Shown here piece after piece: positions 12,874 to 24,100 of a stretch of 32,285 bases of DNA. Origin of the DNA: a virus; the IMG/VR virus record IMGVR_UViG_3300049893_000293, positions 1 to 32,285 of that record. One strand, written 5' to 3'. The notes under the pieces are model-generated. The model was not told the DNA's origin and searched no databases. It saw only the letters and a program-made list of their open reading frames with translations. A program made the position numbers and the translations under genes. Positions within the stretch are counted from its first letter, which is position 1, and every line of letters starts with the position of its first letter.

Positions 12874-15806
12874 TGCGAGACATGCATCGTTCCTTCGCGT
12901 CTGGTGAGGTATCGCCAGCACTCTATGGTCGTGCTGATGTTGAGCGTTGGAGCAGCGCACTCAAGGAGTGTAGCAATTTTCTGGTTATGCCTGAGGGTGG
13001 GTTGACTACACGACCAGGTACTGTTGCCATCGGAGACATTGCAGCACAGATCAATGTTATTCGTGCCAAGTACGGTTTAGACAGCACATACGACTACCGC
13101 ATGATCCCGTTTGAGTTTGGTCCTAGCGATAGCTATGTCGTAGTAATCGACGGAGACTTTGCATACTTTATTAGAAACGGAGCTATCAATACAGGAGACA
13201 ATATCATATTTGGTTGTACGGTGGTAAAGCCGAGTGCAAGCTGGACCATTCAGTTACCTCTTGCTGCCGGTGGCGGTCCTTTGCCTTACTGGAGTCATGG
13301 GTATGATGCTGGAGACACAATAGCGTTTGTTGACGAGTCAGGTACTGAGACAGCCTACACCGTTACTTCAATTGGAGCTGGACCTGGGTACAACATCAAT
13401 GTAACTGGCTCTGGTGCTGGAACTACGGCAACCGTTGATATTAGGCGAACGGCCAGAGCATCAGACTCGGCTGAGATAACCTATGTTATGCTGCCGTTGA
13501 ACATAAGCACCGTTCGCTTCGTGCAATCTGGTGATGTTCTGTTTTTCTCCGATGGAGTTCATGATCCGAAGAAATTAACCAGAGAGTCGCGTGGTAACAT
13601 ATCGCGTTCATACTGCTGGCGTACAGAGAACGCGCCAATGATCCCGAGTTTCGTGTCAGCAGTGACACGAACTGTGACTGGTTCTGGATCAAGCGCCATT
13701 CCAGTCCGGTATCGTGTGACAGTTACTGACGGCGATGGTGTTGAGTCGGCAGTTGTTAGGTCTGCTCTGTCCGGAGGAACCGTAACCGTTGTTGGAGGCG
13801 TCTGGCGTGTTAACGAAGTCGGCCATGGGTTGGTAGTCAACGACACGATCATCATCGCATACAATAAGATAAAAGATACCAACGGCGCACTTGTGTATAA
13901 GCTTGGTGATAAGGTGAAGATCAACTATGTTGACGCAAACAACTTTGAGGTTACTGGAAGTCAATATGCTCCTGACACTGGAAGTATTGGTTACTATAAG
14001 ATTGACTTCACAAACAACGGCATTGCACAGCCAGCCTCTGCTACTCCAGTAACAGTTACGCTAACGGCAGTCGCGGGGGCTACACAATATAACTTCTTCC
14101 GTGAGTTCGGCAGAGTGTTTGGTTATGTAGGATCAACCAGATATGTTACTGGCGGAAACGCTCAGTTTGTTGACAACGGCGTTATCCCAGACATCAAGGA
14201 CACTCCGGTTGTTGGCGTTAGCCCTTGTGCAGGATTGGTGTTTCCTACAGCTATCGGCCTATTCCAGCAACGACTGACACTAGGTGGCTTCTCCGACAAC
14301 ACCGAGCGTCTGACTGCCAGCCACATCGGTAACTACTCGGCCTTCGATCCAGGCGCAGAAGACTCAAGCGGTATCGACTTCGATATCGCCGGCCGCACAG
14401 TGTCCAATATCAAGCACCTATTGGAGATTTCGGGCCGTTCTATTGTACTTACCGGAACGGCTGAGTGGGTTCTCAAGGGTGGTTCCACAGGTAGCCTTAC
14501 ACCAACGGCAATCAACGCCCGTGCTGACAGCTACCACGGTTCGTCAGACTGCATCCCTGCGCTTGTTGGATCTAACCTGCTATACGCCCAGCGTGGAGGC
14601 AAGATCCTGCGCGACATGCAGTACGACTCAGGACCTGAGTCGCTTGTATCACGCGACCTAACGCTGTGGGCAAAGCACCTATTCAAGTCCACTATCCGAC
14701 GCATTGTGTACCAGCGCACAGAGCAGTTGGTTTGGGTTCTGCTCGACAACGGTAAGCTACTGTGCCTTACCTACATCCCTGACCAAGAGGTATGGGGTTG
14801 GAGTCAGCACTCAGTTAAGGTTACAGAAGACGATGGTGATGTTGACGAGATTACAGTCTATGATATTTGCGGAGTCTCTGAGAGCGAACGCGACAGGTTG
14901 TATGTTCTTCTTAATGGATTTAAGCGTTCTGGTAACTCCCAAGTGCTAGCCCGTCTAGCGACACCGTGGGAGGAAGATCCATCAATGCCTGGCAGCCTAA
15001 TGGGCTATCAGGTCGCCGGAGCTACGCACTACGGATTTGACGCATGCCACAAGGCTACGCTTGCATATTCAGCGGTTGATGGCGCTCTGTCCGGTGGTGT
15101 CACTTGGGCGGCTGGCGAGACGATGACTCTAACAGGAACGGCCACCTTCGATCCAAGTGATGTTGGTAAGGTGTTCATCCTGCGCGATATTGTTCCGCAG
15201 ACTGACGGTACGGTAGAGCGGCAGGCTGCCTATGTTCGCGTAACGGTTCGGAATAGTGCATCTAACTGCACGGTGGTCGCAGAGCGCGACATTCCTGTGC
15301 GGTTCCAGACTGGATCGTTCTATCTGTATCGTGATGTTCGCACGATCAGCGGCCTTGACCTTTACGAAGGAATGACACTCAAGGCCCTAGTTGACGATGG
15401 CACTCACACAGATGTTGTTGTATCTGGTGGAGCGGTAACACTTAGCAGGTCATGGGAGGTAGCCGTTCTAGGTTGCCCGATGGTTTGCCAAGCCAAGACG
15501 CTTCGGCTTGAATCCTCAGGCAAGGACAGCCTGCTTGGCGCAACCAAGCACATAACTCAAGTCCTACTTGATGTTGTTGACACCCGTGGCGCAGAAGTCG
15601 GTCTAAGCGAGTCAACGCTTGAGCCTATGCGCCCCGTGTACAACGGCGGAATGAACGCTATACCTACGCTACAAGATGGGCAGGTCACTGTTCTTATGAG
15701 CGCAACGCACGATGAGGAAGGGTCTATCGTGATCCGGCAGGACCAGGGCTTGCCGACTACGATTCTGAACGCCAGGCCTATCTTTAACATTGGGGAGGAG
15801 CGGTAA
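12873..15806 (+). CDS. Tail tubular protein B (T7 gp12-like nozzle), 977 aa
   Basis: This is the tail nozzle at the lower end of the short tail. The N-terminus SFASGEVSPALYGRADVERWSSALKECSNFLVMPEGGLTTRPGT is the signature of gp12-like proteins. Further matches are MIPFEFGPSDSYVVVIDGDFAYFI, STVRFVQSGDVLFFSDGVHDPKKLTRES, QQRLTLGGFSDNTERLTASHIGNYSAFDP and GSNLLYAQRGGKILRDMQYD. T7 gp12 is 794 residues, so this one is longer. The extra length seems to lie in loops or inserted beta domains at about residues 130-190 and 250-410, where the DNA is also more A+T-rich than in the ends of the gene. Both flanking junctions are TAATG overlaps. Confidence 0.92.
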   Translation: MRDMHRSFASGEVSPALYGRADVERWSSALKECSNFLVMPEGGLTTRPGTVAIGDIAAQINVIRAKYGLDSTYDYRMIPFEFGPSDSYVVVIDGDFAYFIRNGAINTGDNIIFGCTVVKPSASWTIQLPLAAGGGPLPYWSHGYDAGDTIAFVDESGTETAYTVTSIGAGPGYNINVTGSGAGTTATVDIRRTARASDSAEITYVMLPLNISTVRFVQSGDVLFFSDGVHDPKKLTRESRGNISRSYCWRTENAPMIPSFVSAVTRTVTGSGSSAIPVRYRVTVTDGDGVESAVVRSALSGGTVTVVGGVWRVNEVGHGLVVNDTIIIAYNKIKDTNGALVYKLGDKVKINYVDANNFEVTGSQYAPDTGSIGYYKIDFTNNGIAQPASATPVTVTLTAVAGATQYNFFREFGRVFGYVGSTRYVTGGNAQFVDNGVIPDIKDTPVVGVSPCAGLVFPTAIGLFQQRLTLGGFSDNTERLTASHIGNYSAFDPGAEDSSGIDFDIAGRTVSNIKHLLEISGRSIVLTGTAEWVLKGGSTGSLTPTAINARADSYHGSSDCIPALVGSNLLYAQRGGKILRDMQYDSGPESLVSRDLTLWAKHLFKSTIRRIVYQRTEQLVWVLLDNGKLLCLTYIPDQEVWGWSQHSVKVTEDDGDVDEITVYDICGVSESERDRLYVLLNGFKRSGNSQVLARLATPWEEDPSMPGSLMGYQVAGATHYGFDACHKATLAYSAVDGALSGGVTWAAGETMTLTGTATFDPSDVGKVFILRDIVPQTDGTVERQAAYVRVTVRNSASNCTVVAERDIPVRFQTGSFYLYRDVRTISGLDLYEGMTLKALVDDGTHTDVVVSGGAVTLSRSWEVAVLGCPMVCQAKTLRLESSGKDSLLGATKHITQVLLDVVDTRGAEVGLSESTLEPMRPVYNGGMNAIPTLQDGQVTVLMSATHDEEGSIVIRQDQGLPTTILNARPIFNIGEER

Positions 15807-16312
15807 TGACAGTTCCTAGAACTTCCGCTGCTACAGCTCCGGCTGCACCTGCTAGCCGCTTCAACTATGGCATGGCGGCACAAGGCGTAGGAGGTCTGTT
15901 TAGTGCCGCCGCCACAATTCTCGGTGCCAACGCAAGCGTCACGGCTGCCCGCCAGCAGCAAGAGTACCTAGAGAAGTCGGCAGAGTTCGACCTAATGCGC
16001 GGCCGTTTAGCACAGGCCGATGTTGACCGCCAAGCTGGCGCAGCGTGGCAGGAGCAGAAGGCAAGCTATGCAGGCCAGAATGTCGATCTAGCGTCTGAGT
16101 CCGTGTCACAAGTCCGAGAAGAAACCTTTGTTGAGGCACAGCGAATGAAGAACGAGGTTGAGCTAGACGCAGCCATGTCGGCCTGGGGCAAGCGTGAACA
16201 AGGGCGTATTGGCGTCAAGGGTGCCAAGGACGCACAGCGTGCAGCCCGTATCGGTGCTGCCGGTCAGGTGATCACTAGCGCGGCCATGATTGGCGCGGCA
16301 GGAGCGGCATAA
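15806..16312 (+). CDS. Internal virion protein, T7 gp14-like
   Basis: By position and sequence type this is the smallest of the three ejected core proteins, which in T7 forms the channel part in the outer membrane. It has an Ala/Gly-rich hydrophobic stretch at about residues 28-50 (VGGLFSAAATILGANASVTAA), a long helical region rich in Gln, Glu and Ala (RQQQEYLEKSAEFDLMRGRLAQADVDRQ), and a second Ala-rich hydrophobic end (AARIGAAGQVITSAAMIGAAGAA). GAGGAG at 15796-15801 and the TAATG overlap set the start. The 168-residue length is close to T7 gp14. Confidence 0.8.
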   Translation: MTVPRTSAATAPAAPASRFNYGMAAQGVGGLFSAAATILGANASVTAARQQQEYLEKSAEFDLMRGRLAQADVDRQAGAAWQEQKASYAGQNVDLASESVSQVREETFVEAQRMKNEVELDAAMSAWGKREQGRIGVKGAKDAQRAARIGAAGQVITSAAMIGAAGAA

Positions 16313-18078
16313 TGCCTACAGCCCCACGGTTCGTTGGTCAGGGTGTGCGTGTCGGTGAGGCTCCGGTTCCTACCGTGAAGCCAAACATGGCTACGGCCAA
16401 CATTGTCGGAGCTATCGGTGACACGATTTCCGGCGTAGGCAAGGCTGCTCAGTACGCCATCGATGCGCGTGAACGGTCAGAGGAAGCCGCCGCGCTTGAT
16501 ATGTTCGACCGCTGGAAGGTCAACGCTGACGCAAGCGATGCGGAGTTCATGGCTAAGAATGTAGGCGGTAATGCGGCCCGCAATCTTCCGAACCACCTTG
16601 AGGCGCAGAAGGCTAACAATGGCGAGGATTTGATAGCTGATGCGAGTGAAGGCGTAAAGGCAAAGTTCCGTTTCCGGCGCGACAACTACCTGGTCCACAG
16701 TCAGTCGAAGACTGAAACCTACACGCTTGGTCAAGAGCGCGATTTTCAGGTTAAGACTTTCTCTAAGGATTATCAGAACGCTACGGAGCAGGCTGCTTAC
16801 TCGTTGGCTGGTGATAACACCAATGAAGCTACGGCTGCAATGTACGCTGCCGATCACTCGCTTTCTCAGTTGTCGAAGATTACCGGCCAGGACCGTCCAG
16901 ATATCGGGTCCGTGAAGGCTGATGTATATCTAGCGGCAGCTAAGTTAAAGTTCCAGTATGACAAGACAAAAGGGCTGGAGTTTGTAAAGGCCAATCAGAA
17001 GAACCTTGGTGTGAATGCTGCCTCAGCTAACGCTATGGTGGTTGGTGTTGAGGCTGAGTTGTGGGGTGAAAAAACAGCAGCCAGAGTTGCATGGGCTTCA
17101 AGCAACCCTAGCGGTGTTATCGATCCGGTACGACTAGCAGACAACGCTAGGGCCGAGTTGGAGTCTGCTCCAACCGACTACGCAAAAGAACAGTTGCATA
17201 AGAGTTTACAAGCTCAGTTGGCTGCTAACAACAGGTACCGCGATGCGTCTGCTGTACAGGCTATTGCTGCTCTCGGTACTGCTCAGATGACACTTGATAC
17301 CGCCGGTGTTGCGGCACTAGAGGCAGATCCAAACCACCAGCGTATGGTTTCTGCCATGAAGCCGGAGGATAGGCTGTCGTACTTGAAACTTCGCAACAGC
17401 GGTGGAACCAGCGATACATCGGCGGTTGCCGCTTTCTCTGCGGCACTGAATGATTCTGGATTATCTCAGGATGATATTAGAGATCAGCTAGACAGCCTAC
17501 AGAAAGCTCCGCTAAATAAGGCAGACCGTCTGCGCTATGAAGAAGCATTCCGTAAGCGTCTAGCCGACTTCGGTAATGACGAAGACAAGGCTAAGAACAA
17601 GGTCATTAGTGATTTGATAGAAACCGGATTCTACAAGGTTCCAAACGCCACGCAGGATAAGCCGTTAAAGCCGGGATCCCGTGAGTTCAGGGAGCGTACC
17701 GCTGCGATGGATATTGCTGCGCAGGTAGTGGCGCACAACCGGCAGAACAAGCGTAGCTTAGATAACATCACCGATCTAAGGCAGTCGTATGCGGAGGTCG
17801 TTGGGCAAATGAAGAAAGTTGCTCCTGGCTTCTTCGGTGGTGGTGTATCGGTTGGTAAGCTCGCCGAGCTTCCGACACTGGATAGCGTGACGGAGGCAGA
17901 GAAGGTTAAGTTGCCAGCCGGTGTCACTGACCTGACTAAGCGGGCCGTGCTGGAGGCGATGCGCCGTCCAAATAGCGTGCAGTCAATAGAGGCTAGAGAG
18001 CGTCTGTTTACTGGAACTAGCGACACCCCAGCCTGGATGGATTACTCCGGGCCTACTATGGATTATTACGACCGCTAA
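16312..18078 (+). CDS. Internal virion protein, T7 gp15-like, 588 aa
   Basis: This is the likely middle ejection protein, expected to form the periplasmic tube with the gp16-like protein. The 588 residues are mostly helical and polar. The N-terminus PTAPRFVGQGVRVGEAPVPTVKPN is a Pro/Val-rich arm of the kind seen in gp15-like proteins, followed by a long charged helical part (RSEEAAALDMFDRWKVNADASDAEFM...). The end is DTPAWMDYSGPTMDYYDR. No enzyme motif is visible. The assignment rests on gene order between gp14-like and gp16-like genes, on size and on the N-terminal pattern. It starts with a TAATG overlap and is the last gene before another promoter. Confidence 0.8.
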   Translation: MPTAPRFVGQGVRVGEAPVPTVKPNMATANIVGAIGDTISGVGKAAQYAIDARERSEEAAALDMFDRWKVNADASDAEFMAKNVGGNAARNLPNHLEAQKANNGEDLIADASEGVKAKFRFRRDNYLVHSQSKTETYTLGQERDFQVKTFSKDYQNATEQAAYSLAGDNTNEATAAMYAADHSLSQLSKITGQDRPDIGSVKADVYLAAAKLKFQYDKTKGLEFVKANQKNLGVNAASANAMVVGVEAELWGEKTAARVAWASSNPSGVIDPVRLADNARAELESAPTDYAKEQLHKSLQAQLAANNRYRDASAVQAIAALGTAQMTLDTAGVAALEADPNHQRMVSAMKPEDRLSYLKLRNSGGTSDTSAVAAFSAALNDSGLSQDDIRDQLDSLQKAPLNKADRLRYEEAFRKRLADFGNDEDKAKNKVISDLIETGFYKVPNATQDKPLKPGSREFRERTAAMDIAAQVVAHNRQNKRSLDNITDLRQSYAEVVGQMKKVAPGFFGGGVSVGKLAELPTLDSVTEAEKVKLPAGVTDLTKRAVLEAMRRPNSVQSIEARERLFTGTSDTPAWMDYSGPTMDYYDR

Positions 18079-18092
18079 ATGGCGGGGCCCCG

Positions 18093-18120
18093 TTGCCTAG
18101 CGTCTGACAAGCCCTATATT
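18093..18120 (+). promoter_or_regulatory. Promoter TTGCCT-N16-TATATT, predicted leaderless start at 18128
   Basis: TTGCCT (18093-18098), 16 bases, TATATT (18115-18120), then CTAGGGC and ATG 18128. No ribosome binding site fits in the seven bases. It lies in the 49-base gap between the gp15- and gp16-like genes and would drive the giant ejection protein gene alone or with what follows. Confidence 0.6.
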
Positions 18121-18127
18121 CTAGGGC
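18111..18127 (+). promoter_or_regulatory. Inverted repeat over the -10, abutting ATG 18128
   Basis: GCCCTA (18111-18116), five-base loop, TAGGGC (18122-18127). The dyad includes most of the TATATT hexamer, and its right arm ends on the base before the start codon. This is the same geometry as at 5999-6022 but a different sequence, so a shared repressor site is unlikely. Confidence 0.55.
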
Positions 18128-21100
18128 ATGCCTGACCCTCTTGATCCCATGGACCCGGTAGCCATTGCGGAGGCTGCCAAGCTCATCACGCCAGAGGATG
18201 CCACTTACCTGTCAAAGCGGTCTGCCGAACTAGGCATACCGGCAAACCTGCACGGGGCTGATGTAAGCGAGGTCAAGCGGATATGGGAAAGCGGTGCCCA
18301 CACGGACGAGTTCCGCCGGGCGTTCCCGACACCGGAAGCCGTTAGCTGGGCTCGTGATGCCTATAACGCTTCTAAGGTCCAAAAGAACCTTGGTCAGATC
18401 GTCGGACTGCGGGAAGCTGCCAAGAAGCTAGACCTCCCCGACGCGGCTGGACTGCACAACATCGCTTGGGCGCAGATCAAGCACTCGGCGAAGGCCGCCG
18501 GCATGGGACTTGCCATGATCCCGGCTGCCGTGGCGTCTGGTGGTGTGGCCCTTGGAAACCTTACGCGGGACTCTGGCGACGAACTTGAGCTTCCTATTCT
18601 GTGGCTAGCCAAGCAGGCCGATGACGAACTTGATGCCTTCAACCAGGAAGCGTACGACATTCGCCAGCGGCACTACGCCACGGGTGGCAACACCTTCCAG
18701 GCGGTTGTAGGAAGCGTCATGGGAAGCCTGCCAGAATCGCTAGCAAGCGGCGTAGGCGCTGGTTTGTTGGCCAAGTCGGGCGTAGCCCTAGCCACCGGGA
18801 CTTTCGTGCGTGGAGCGGCTTTGCCGGCCATTACTGGGGCACGCCAGGCTATGGCACTTCGGGCGGCGGTCATCATCAGTGGTGCCCAAGAGGGTACCAC
18901 TGGTGTCGTCCAGCGCATGAAGGAGAACGAGACAGAGGGCAATGACCTTCTGCGCCCACAAGACATTGCCTACGGCTTGGCTGTGGCAGCCACGGTCATC
19001 GGGTCAGAGCTTCTAGGTGGTGCCCGTGGTGAGTTCGCATCACTTGGGGGGTCGGCAGCCATCAAGTCGATGCGCCGTGAGCTTGGCAAGGACTTGGCGA
19101 TCCAGGTCGGGCAAGAGGGCTTCCAAGAGGGTGCCCAGCAGATCCTTGACGATGTGACCAAGAACCAGGTTCCTCTGTGGTCGGAAGTCGGCTGGGCTAC
19201 CTTGGGCGGCATGATGGCTGGCGGTGCGTTCACACTGCCCTCTGTTGGCCACTACGCCTCGTTGGTCCAGACCGAGAAGAAGGTCAAGGCACTTGAGGGC
19301 ATGCAGGCCCTGTTGCCTAACATGGCAAATGCGCCTTCGGTGGTGACGAACGCCAACGGCATTGCGAACATGGTTACGGTACTGAACCAGGGAAGTCTGC
19401 CAGAGCGTCTGGCCGACAACGAACTGATTCAGTTGATGCATACAGAGGGCCGGGTCCAGGCTAGCAACCAGTCGTTCACGATGGCCGACTGGTCTGCCCT
19501 GGCTCAGATGCTCGGAAAGGACGAAGCGGCCCTGGCGGCTTCGTGGGGCGCGAAGCGGGAAGCTGGAATGGTCAGCATCGACACGGCAACGCTGATTGTA
19601 CACGCTCGTAAACTAAAACCTGCTGAGTTTGAAATGGTTGTGGATAGCGTGCGGTCTGCGCCTGACAAGCAATCGCTCAAGGACTTGTCGGATACGGCCA
19701 AGCAGTACGAGGAAATTGCGAAGAAGATTTCCGACGAGTACAATTCTCCTAAGTTGCCAGACGGTACCGATGACGATTCAGACCTACTGGTAGATGAACT
19801 AGCTGGACAGATCCAGTTCGCAGCCGAGGGGGCTAAGGCAAAGATCACACAGAGCCAAGCCCGTGCGTCTGCCAAGATCCAAGCCGCAATGGCTCGGACG
19901 GCTGCCATTTCGTTCAACGCCGCTGCCACAAAGTCTGGGGGTTCCAAGATCACGCCTAAGCAACTCTGGGAGAAGTATGGGGCGAAGTTCGGTACAACCG
20001 AGCATAACCTTGACAAGCGCGCCGACTATGATGCGGCAAAGGCTGTCGTTCTGTTGAAGTCAGTATCGGATGTGACTTCCGTAAACCACGAACTAATGCA
20101 CCACTGGCTAGAAATGCACAGACTGTGGGTGTCTGACGCGAACGCACCTGCTGAAATTAAGCAGATCGTTGCCGATATCGGTTCGTGGGCAGATGCCAAT
20201 GCTAAGAAGTTGTCTGGCGGTAATGCTGCAACTGAAGCACAGATCCGTCTGTATGCTTCGGATATGACCAAGCTAGACCTAACGCAGCCGGGTGGCGTGG
20301 CTATCCATGAGGCTCTAGCGACTCAGTACGAGCAGTACCTAAAGAGCGGAAAGCCGCCAACCAACGCACTACGCAACGCCTTTGCTTCGATGCGTAAGTG
20401 GTTCCAGAAGATCTACGGTTCGCTTATCGGTCAGGTAGATCCTGAGCTAGAGAAGGTCTTCGTAAAGATGATCGTCAGCGAAGGCGAGGCGAAGCGCCTG
20501 TCGCTTGAGTTAGATCCTAGGGCCTTGGGCATTTCGGAAGACCGTGCGCTATGGATCGAGAACACATTCCAGAAGGAACTGTCGGAAGCCGCTACTCTGG
20601 CGCGGGTGAAGTACGAGGCGAGGGAGAAGGCAGCTAACTCGGCCGAGCGGAAGCGTGAAGTAAAAGCTGAAATGGAGTATTTGAACAATCAAGATCCGGT
20701 CTGGAAGGCTAGCGCAGCACTACTGACAGGAAACGCTGCCGACAAGCTAGACGAGTCGGCCGTTATGGCGTTCCTAAAGCAGTCTGGAAAGCTGCACATG
20801 GCTGGCAGTCTACAGCGTTTCATGGCTAAGGGCGGCGGTAGATCTGACATTTCAGTGCTGGCCGTTGGACTTAACTACCCTGATGCCGACGCAATGTTGA
20901 CTAGCTTGGCTGCTAATAGCATGACGCTTGAGGAAAAGGCAGAGCAGAATGTGGATACGAAGCACGCAACAGATGGCGAGACTCCTGAGAGCCAGATTGC
21001 GGATGCCGAGCTTCGTGCGCTGATTGCACAGGAACAGTCGGTTGCGCTTCGTCGTGTAATCCGTCTTGGCAAGCAGGCCGATAAGTCCGAGGCTAAGGCA

Positions 21101-24100
21101 GCGGTCACTTCTGAAAGGATGGACGCCATCAAGGCTGAGTGGAAGAAGAAGCGGGATGATCTAGCGTCACGCTATAAGCTACAGAACGAGGGATGGGATA
21201 CCGACCGCCAGGTAATGCTGCGTGAAATGTCGCAAGACCAAGAGAAGTCCATTGCTGATGCAGCAGCCTATCGCCTGGCAGAAGGTGAGAAACCGTCGCC
21301 TGACAAGATGGCAGAGCTTGGACTCAAGATCGCAAAGCTCGGGTCTAGCGGTGACTTCGCGGGGGCCATTGATGCGTACATGAAACTGCAAGTCTACGCA
21401 GAAATGCAGAACCAGTTGAAGACCGACACGATTGAAGCCGTGCGTACTAAGGCCGTGCTTGAAATGCAGGTACTGAACCAGGTGATGTACGAGCGGGTTT
21501 CCAAGATGCCGGCAAAGGACATTCGCCCGCACCGCGCTATGCAATTGGCTAGCGCGGCACGGAAGCGCCGTGAAATCGCCATTGCAAAGCAGGACATTGC
21601 GAGCATTGAGCTTGAGTCCCGGAACATCGCAGCCGCCGAGGCATTCCACGCTGCGCTAGAGCAGATGGTGATTCAGCGCAAGGAGTCGCTGACTATTATC
21701 GAGAACGGTACAAGCCCCGCTAATCTGACGAATATGTCAACCTCGGGCAAGCCGAAGGTCATTGACAACAAGGGTGTGACTACCTACTTCGATAGCTACA
21801 AAGAAGCTGAAATGTACTATGACAGTATCGGAGGCGAGCGTAATGCCGCCGTGTTCGATACATCACGCGACCTATGGAATCTTGGAACGGCGATCCGTGA
21901 GCTAATCACTTCGACCAAGATCACTGACCGGAGAAACGCACGCCTCAAGCTACAGGAAATGGTAGTCGGAAACATCGAAGGTGGATCGTCAATGTCCTGG
22001 GAGTTCCGCAAGCTAGTGGAAACCAAGGGGCTTGATCCTAGCTCTTGGACCGTCGCAGACTGGGACACCGTGCGCCGTCAGGTTGAATGGCTGAACCATG
22101 AGGCTAAGACTCGGCCAGAGCTTATGGCCTTCATTGCTGAGGCAGCCGCCGACATGGCGAGCGTGAAGCGTCTGATCGACCATTCGCCGCACAAGCAGCG
22201 CGACGATATGAACTCTGTTGAGGAAGTGGCCTGGACACTAAGCGAGTCTAACGCCAATCTGCGTACACTGCTGCGCCACTTCGACGACGGCGGTAAGAAT
22301 CTTGGTGATAGGTACATCATGCGCCCGCTACTTGATGCACAGGTAGCCGAGCAGGGAATCCGTAAGCATGTACTTCGCATCACGGAGCCAGCGTTTGCCG
22401 CATTTACTGCGGCTGAACGCAAGGCCCTAGACACCAAGTATACCGTTGAAGGCATAAAGACGGACGGCATGGAGCGCCTAGTTCGCCTGTCTCTGTGGGG
22501 CACTCAGTCAGGCCGTCAGCGTGTGCAGCAGGATCTAGCTGTGCGCTTTGCTGATCTAGGGATCAAGGACGCTAAGGTCATCAAGGCTAAGACGGCTGCG
22601 TTCCTCGATAACATGCTCAGGCCAGGAAGCATTTCAGCCAAGGAAGCCGACTTGGTTGATGCTATGTGGCAGGCCAACGAGGTTCTGTGGAAGTACACCG
22701 ATTCTGCTGCTAATCGTACTGGAACGCCTCACGCTAAGAAGTTGCCTAACTACGAGTATCGGATTCAGATGGCTGACGGGTCGATCCGTATCATGTCTGG
22801 CGGATATGCAGCCGTTCCGTACATCGGAACCAGCTTCGCTATCGATCTGCTGGCTGGAGATTCAGTCAACAAGCAGGCCCTGTTGGATCTAGGCTTCACT
22901 GAGGAACGCATGGATAGCGTTTCCGGTAAGATGCTGGACCTTGGGATAGATGCTCAGGGCAACAGTATGTGGGCAAGGGCTCATACAGCGGCTTACCTAC
23001 CTGTGGTCAAGACGGTTGGCGGTCTGATCTATAACAACCAGTTCCAGTCAGCAGCCCGCACGCACCTTGGTCAAGACTACTTGAATGATCTACAGGAAAA
23101 GATCACCACGGTAATCAACGGGGTGAAGCCGCCTCCGACATGGATTGCCATTCCGTTCAAGGCTATGGGAACGGCCGTGTTCGCTGCAAACATCACCACG
23201 GCGGTCAAGCAGCCTCTTGGCATTATCTCGTCGGCCGGGCATCCTGAGATTTCTACGCTAGCTCTAATGGCGGCTTATGCCAAGTTCCTGAGCAACCCAC
23301 GAGAAGTGTCTAGATACGCGGCCAACGCATCTGGTATTATGGAGAATCGCCGAGAGGCATTCGATATCGATACCGCACCAGACGCCGAAAAGATTGGACG
23401 CACTAAACTTACTGATAAGTACATTCATTCTCTATCGTGGCCTATACGAATGGCTCAGTACTTCGGTGCTGATATAATTACATGGACGGCCGCCCACGAT
23501 AGCACGCTAGCCAAGCAACTCGCCATGGGTGTGCCTATGGACAAGGCTAGGTACGAGGCACGCAAGACCGCAGACCGCATACTACATGAGACGCAGGGCT
23601 CTGCCATGATCGCAGAGCAGGCAAAGGTCAACGATACAGCCTGGGGCAAGCTATTCACCTTCGCTGGTAAGTGGGTCATCAATAACGCTAATCTGATGTA
23701 CCGACTGACAGCAGACTTGAAGCGTGAGCCTACATTTGAGAACGCTAGCAAGCTGGCGAAGGCTTCGTTGTTTAGCGTTATCCTGTCATCGGGTGCCATG
23801 GTCGCTGCCAGCGCACTATTGCAGCCCGAGAAGGACGACGAGGAAGAACGCGATCTTTCGGACTACGCAATCCGTACCGCTCTAGATGTGTCCACCCAGC
23901 CGATGTGGATTCTGCGCTCGGTACTACCGATGGTCTACGAGGAAATGTGGGGCGTTCCTGCCATTGCAACTCGGGCTACTGGCAACCTTGCAACCTCGCT
24001 TTACGACCCTCCGAGCAAGCTGGTTAAGCAGATAAAGAAGTGGTCAGTTGACGATAGTGCGTTCTCCATTGAGCGCACCATCGGTGCAGCCGTGGGTACT

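Noticed and set aside
13559-13964. - strand open frames under tail tubular protein B
   Set aside because: They are antisense shadows within an established family protein.
19040-20016. Several long - strand open frames under the giant ejection gene
   Set aside because: They are low-complexity mirror readings of the + strand gene, with no promoter, ribosome binding site or domain.
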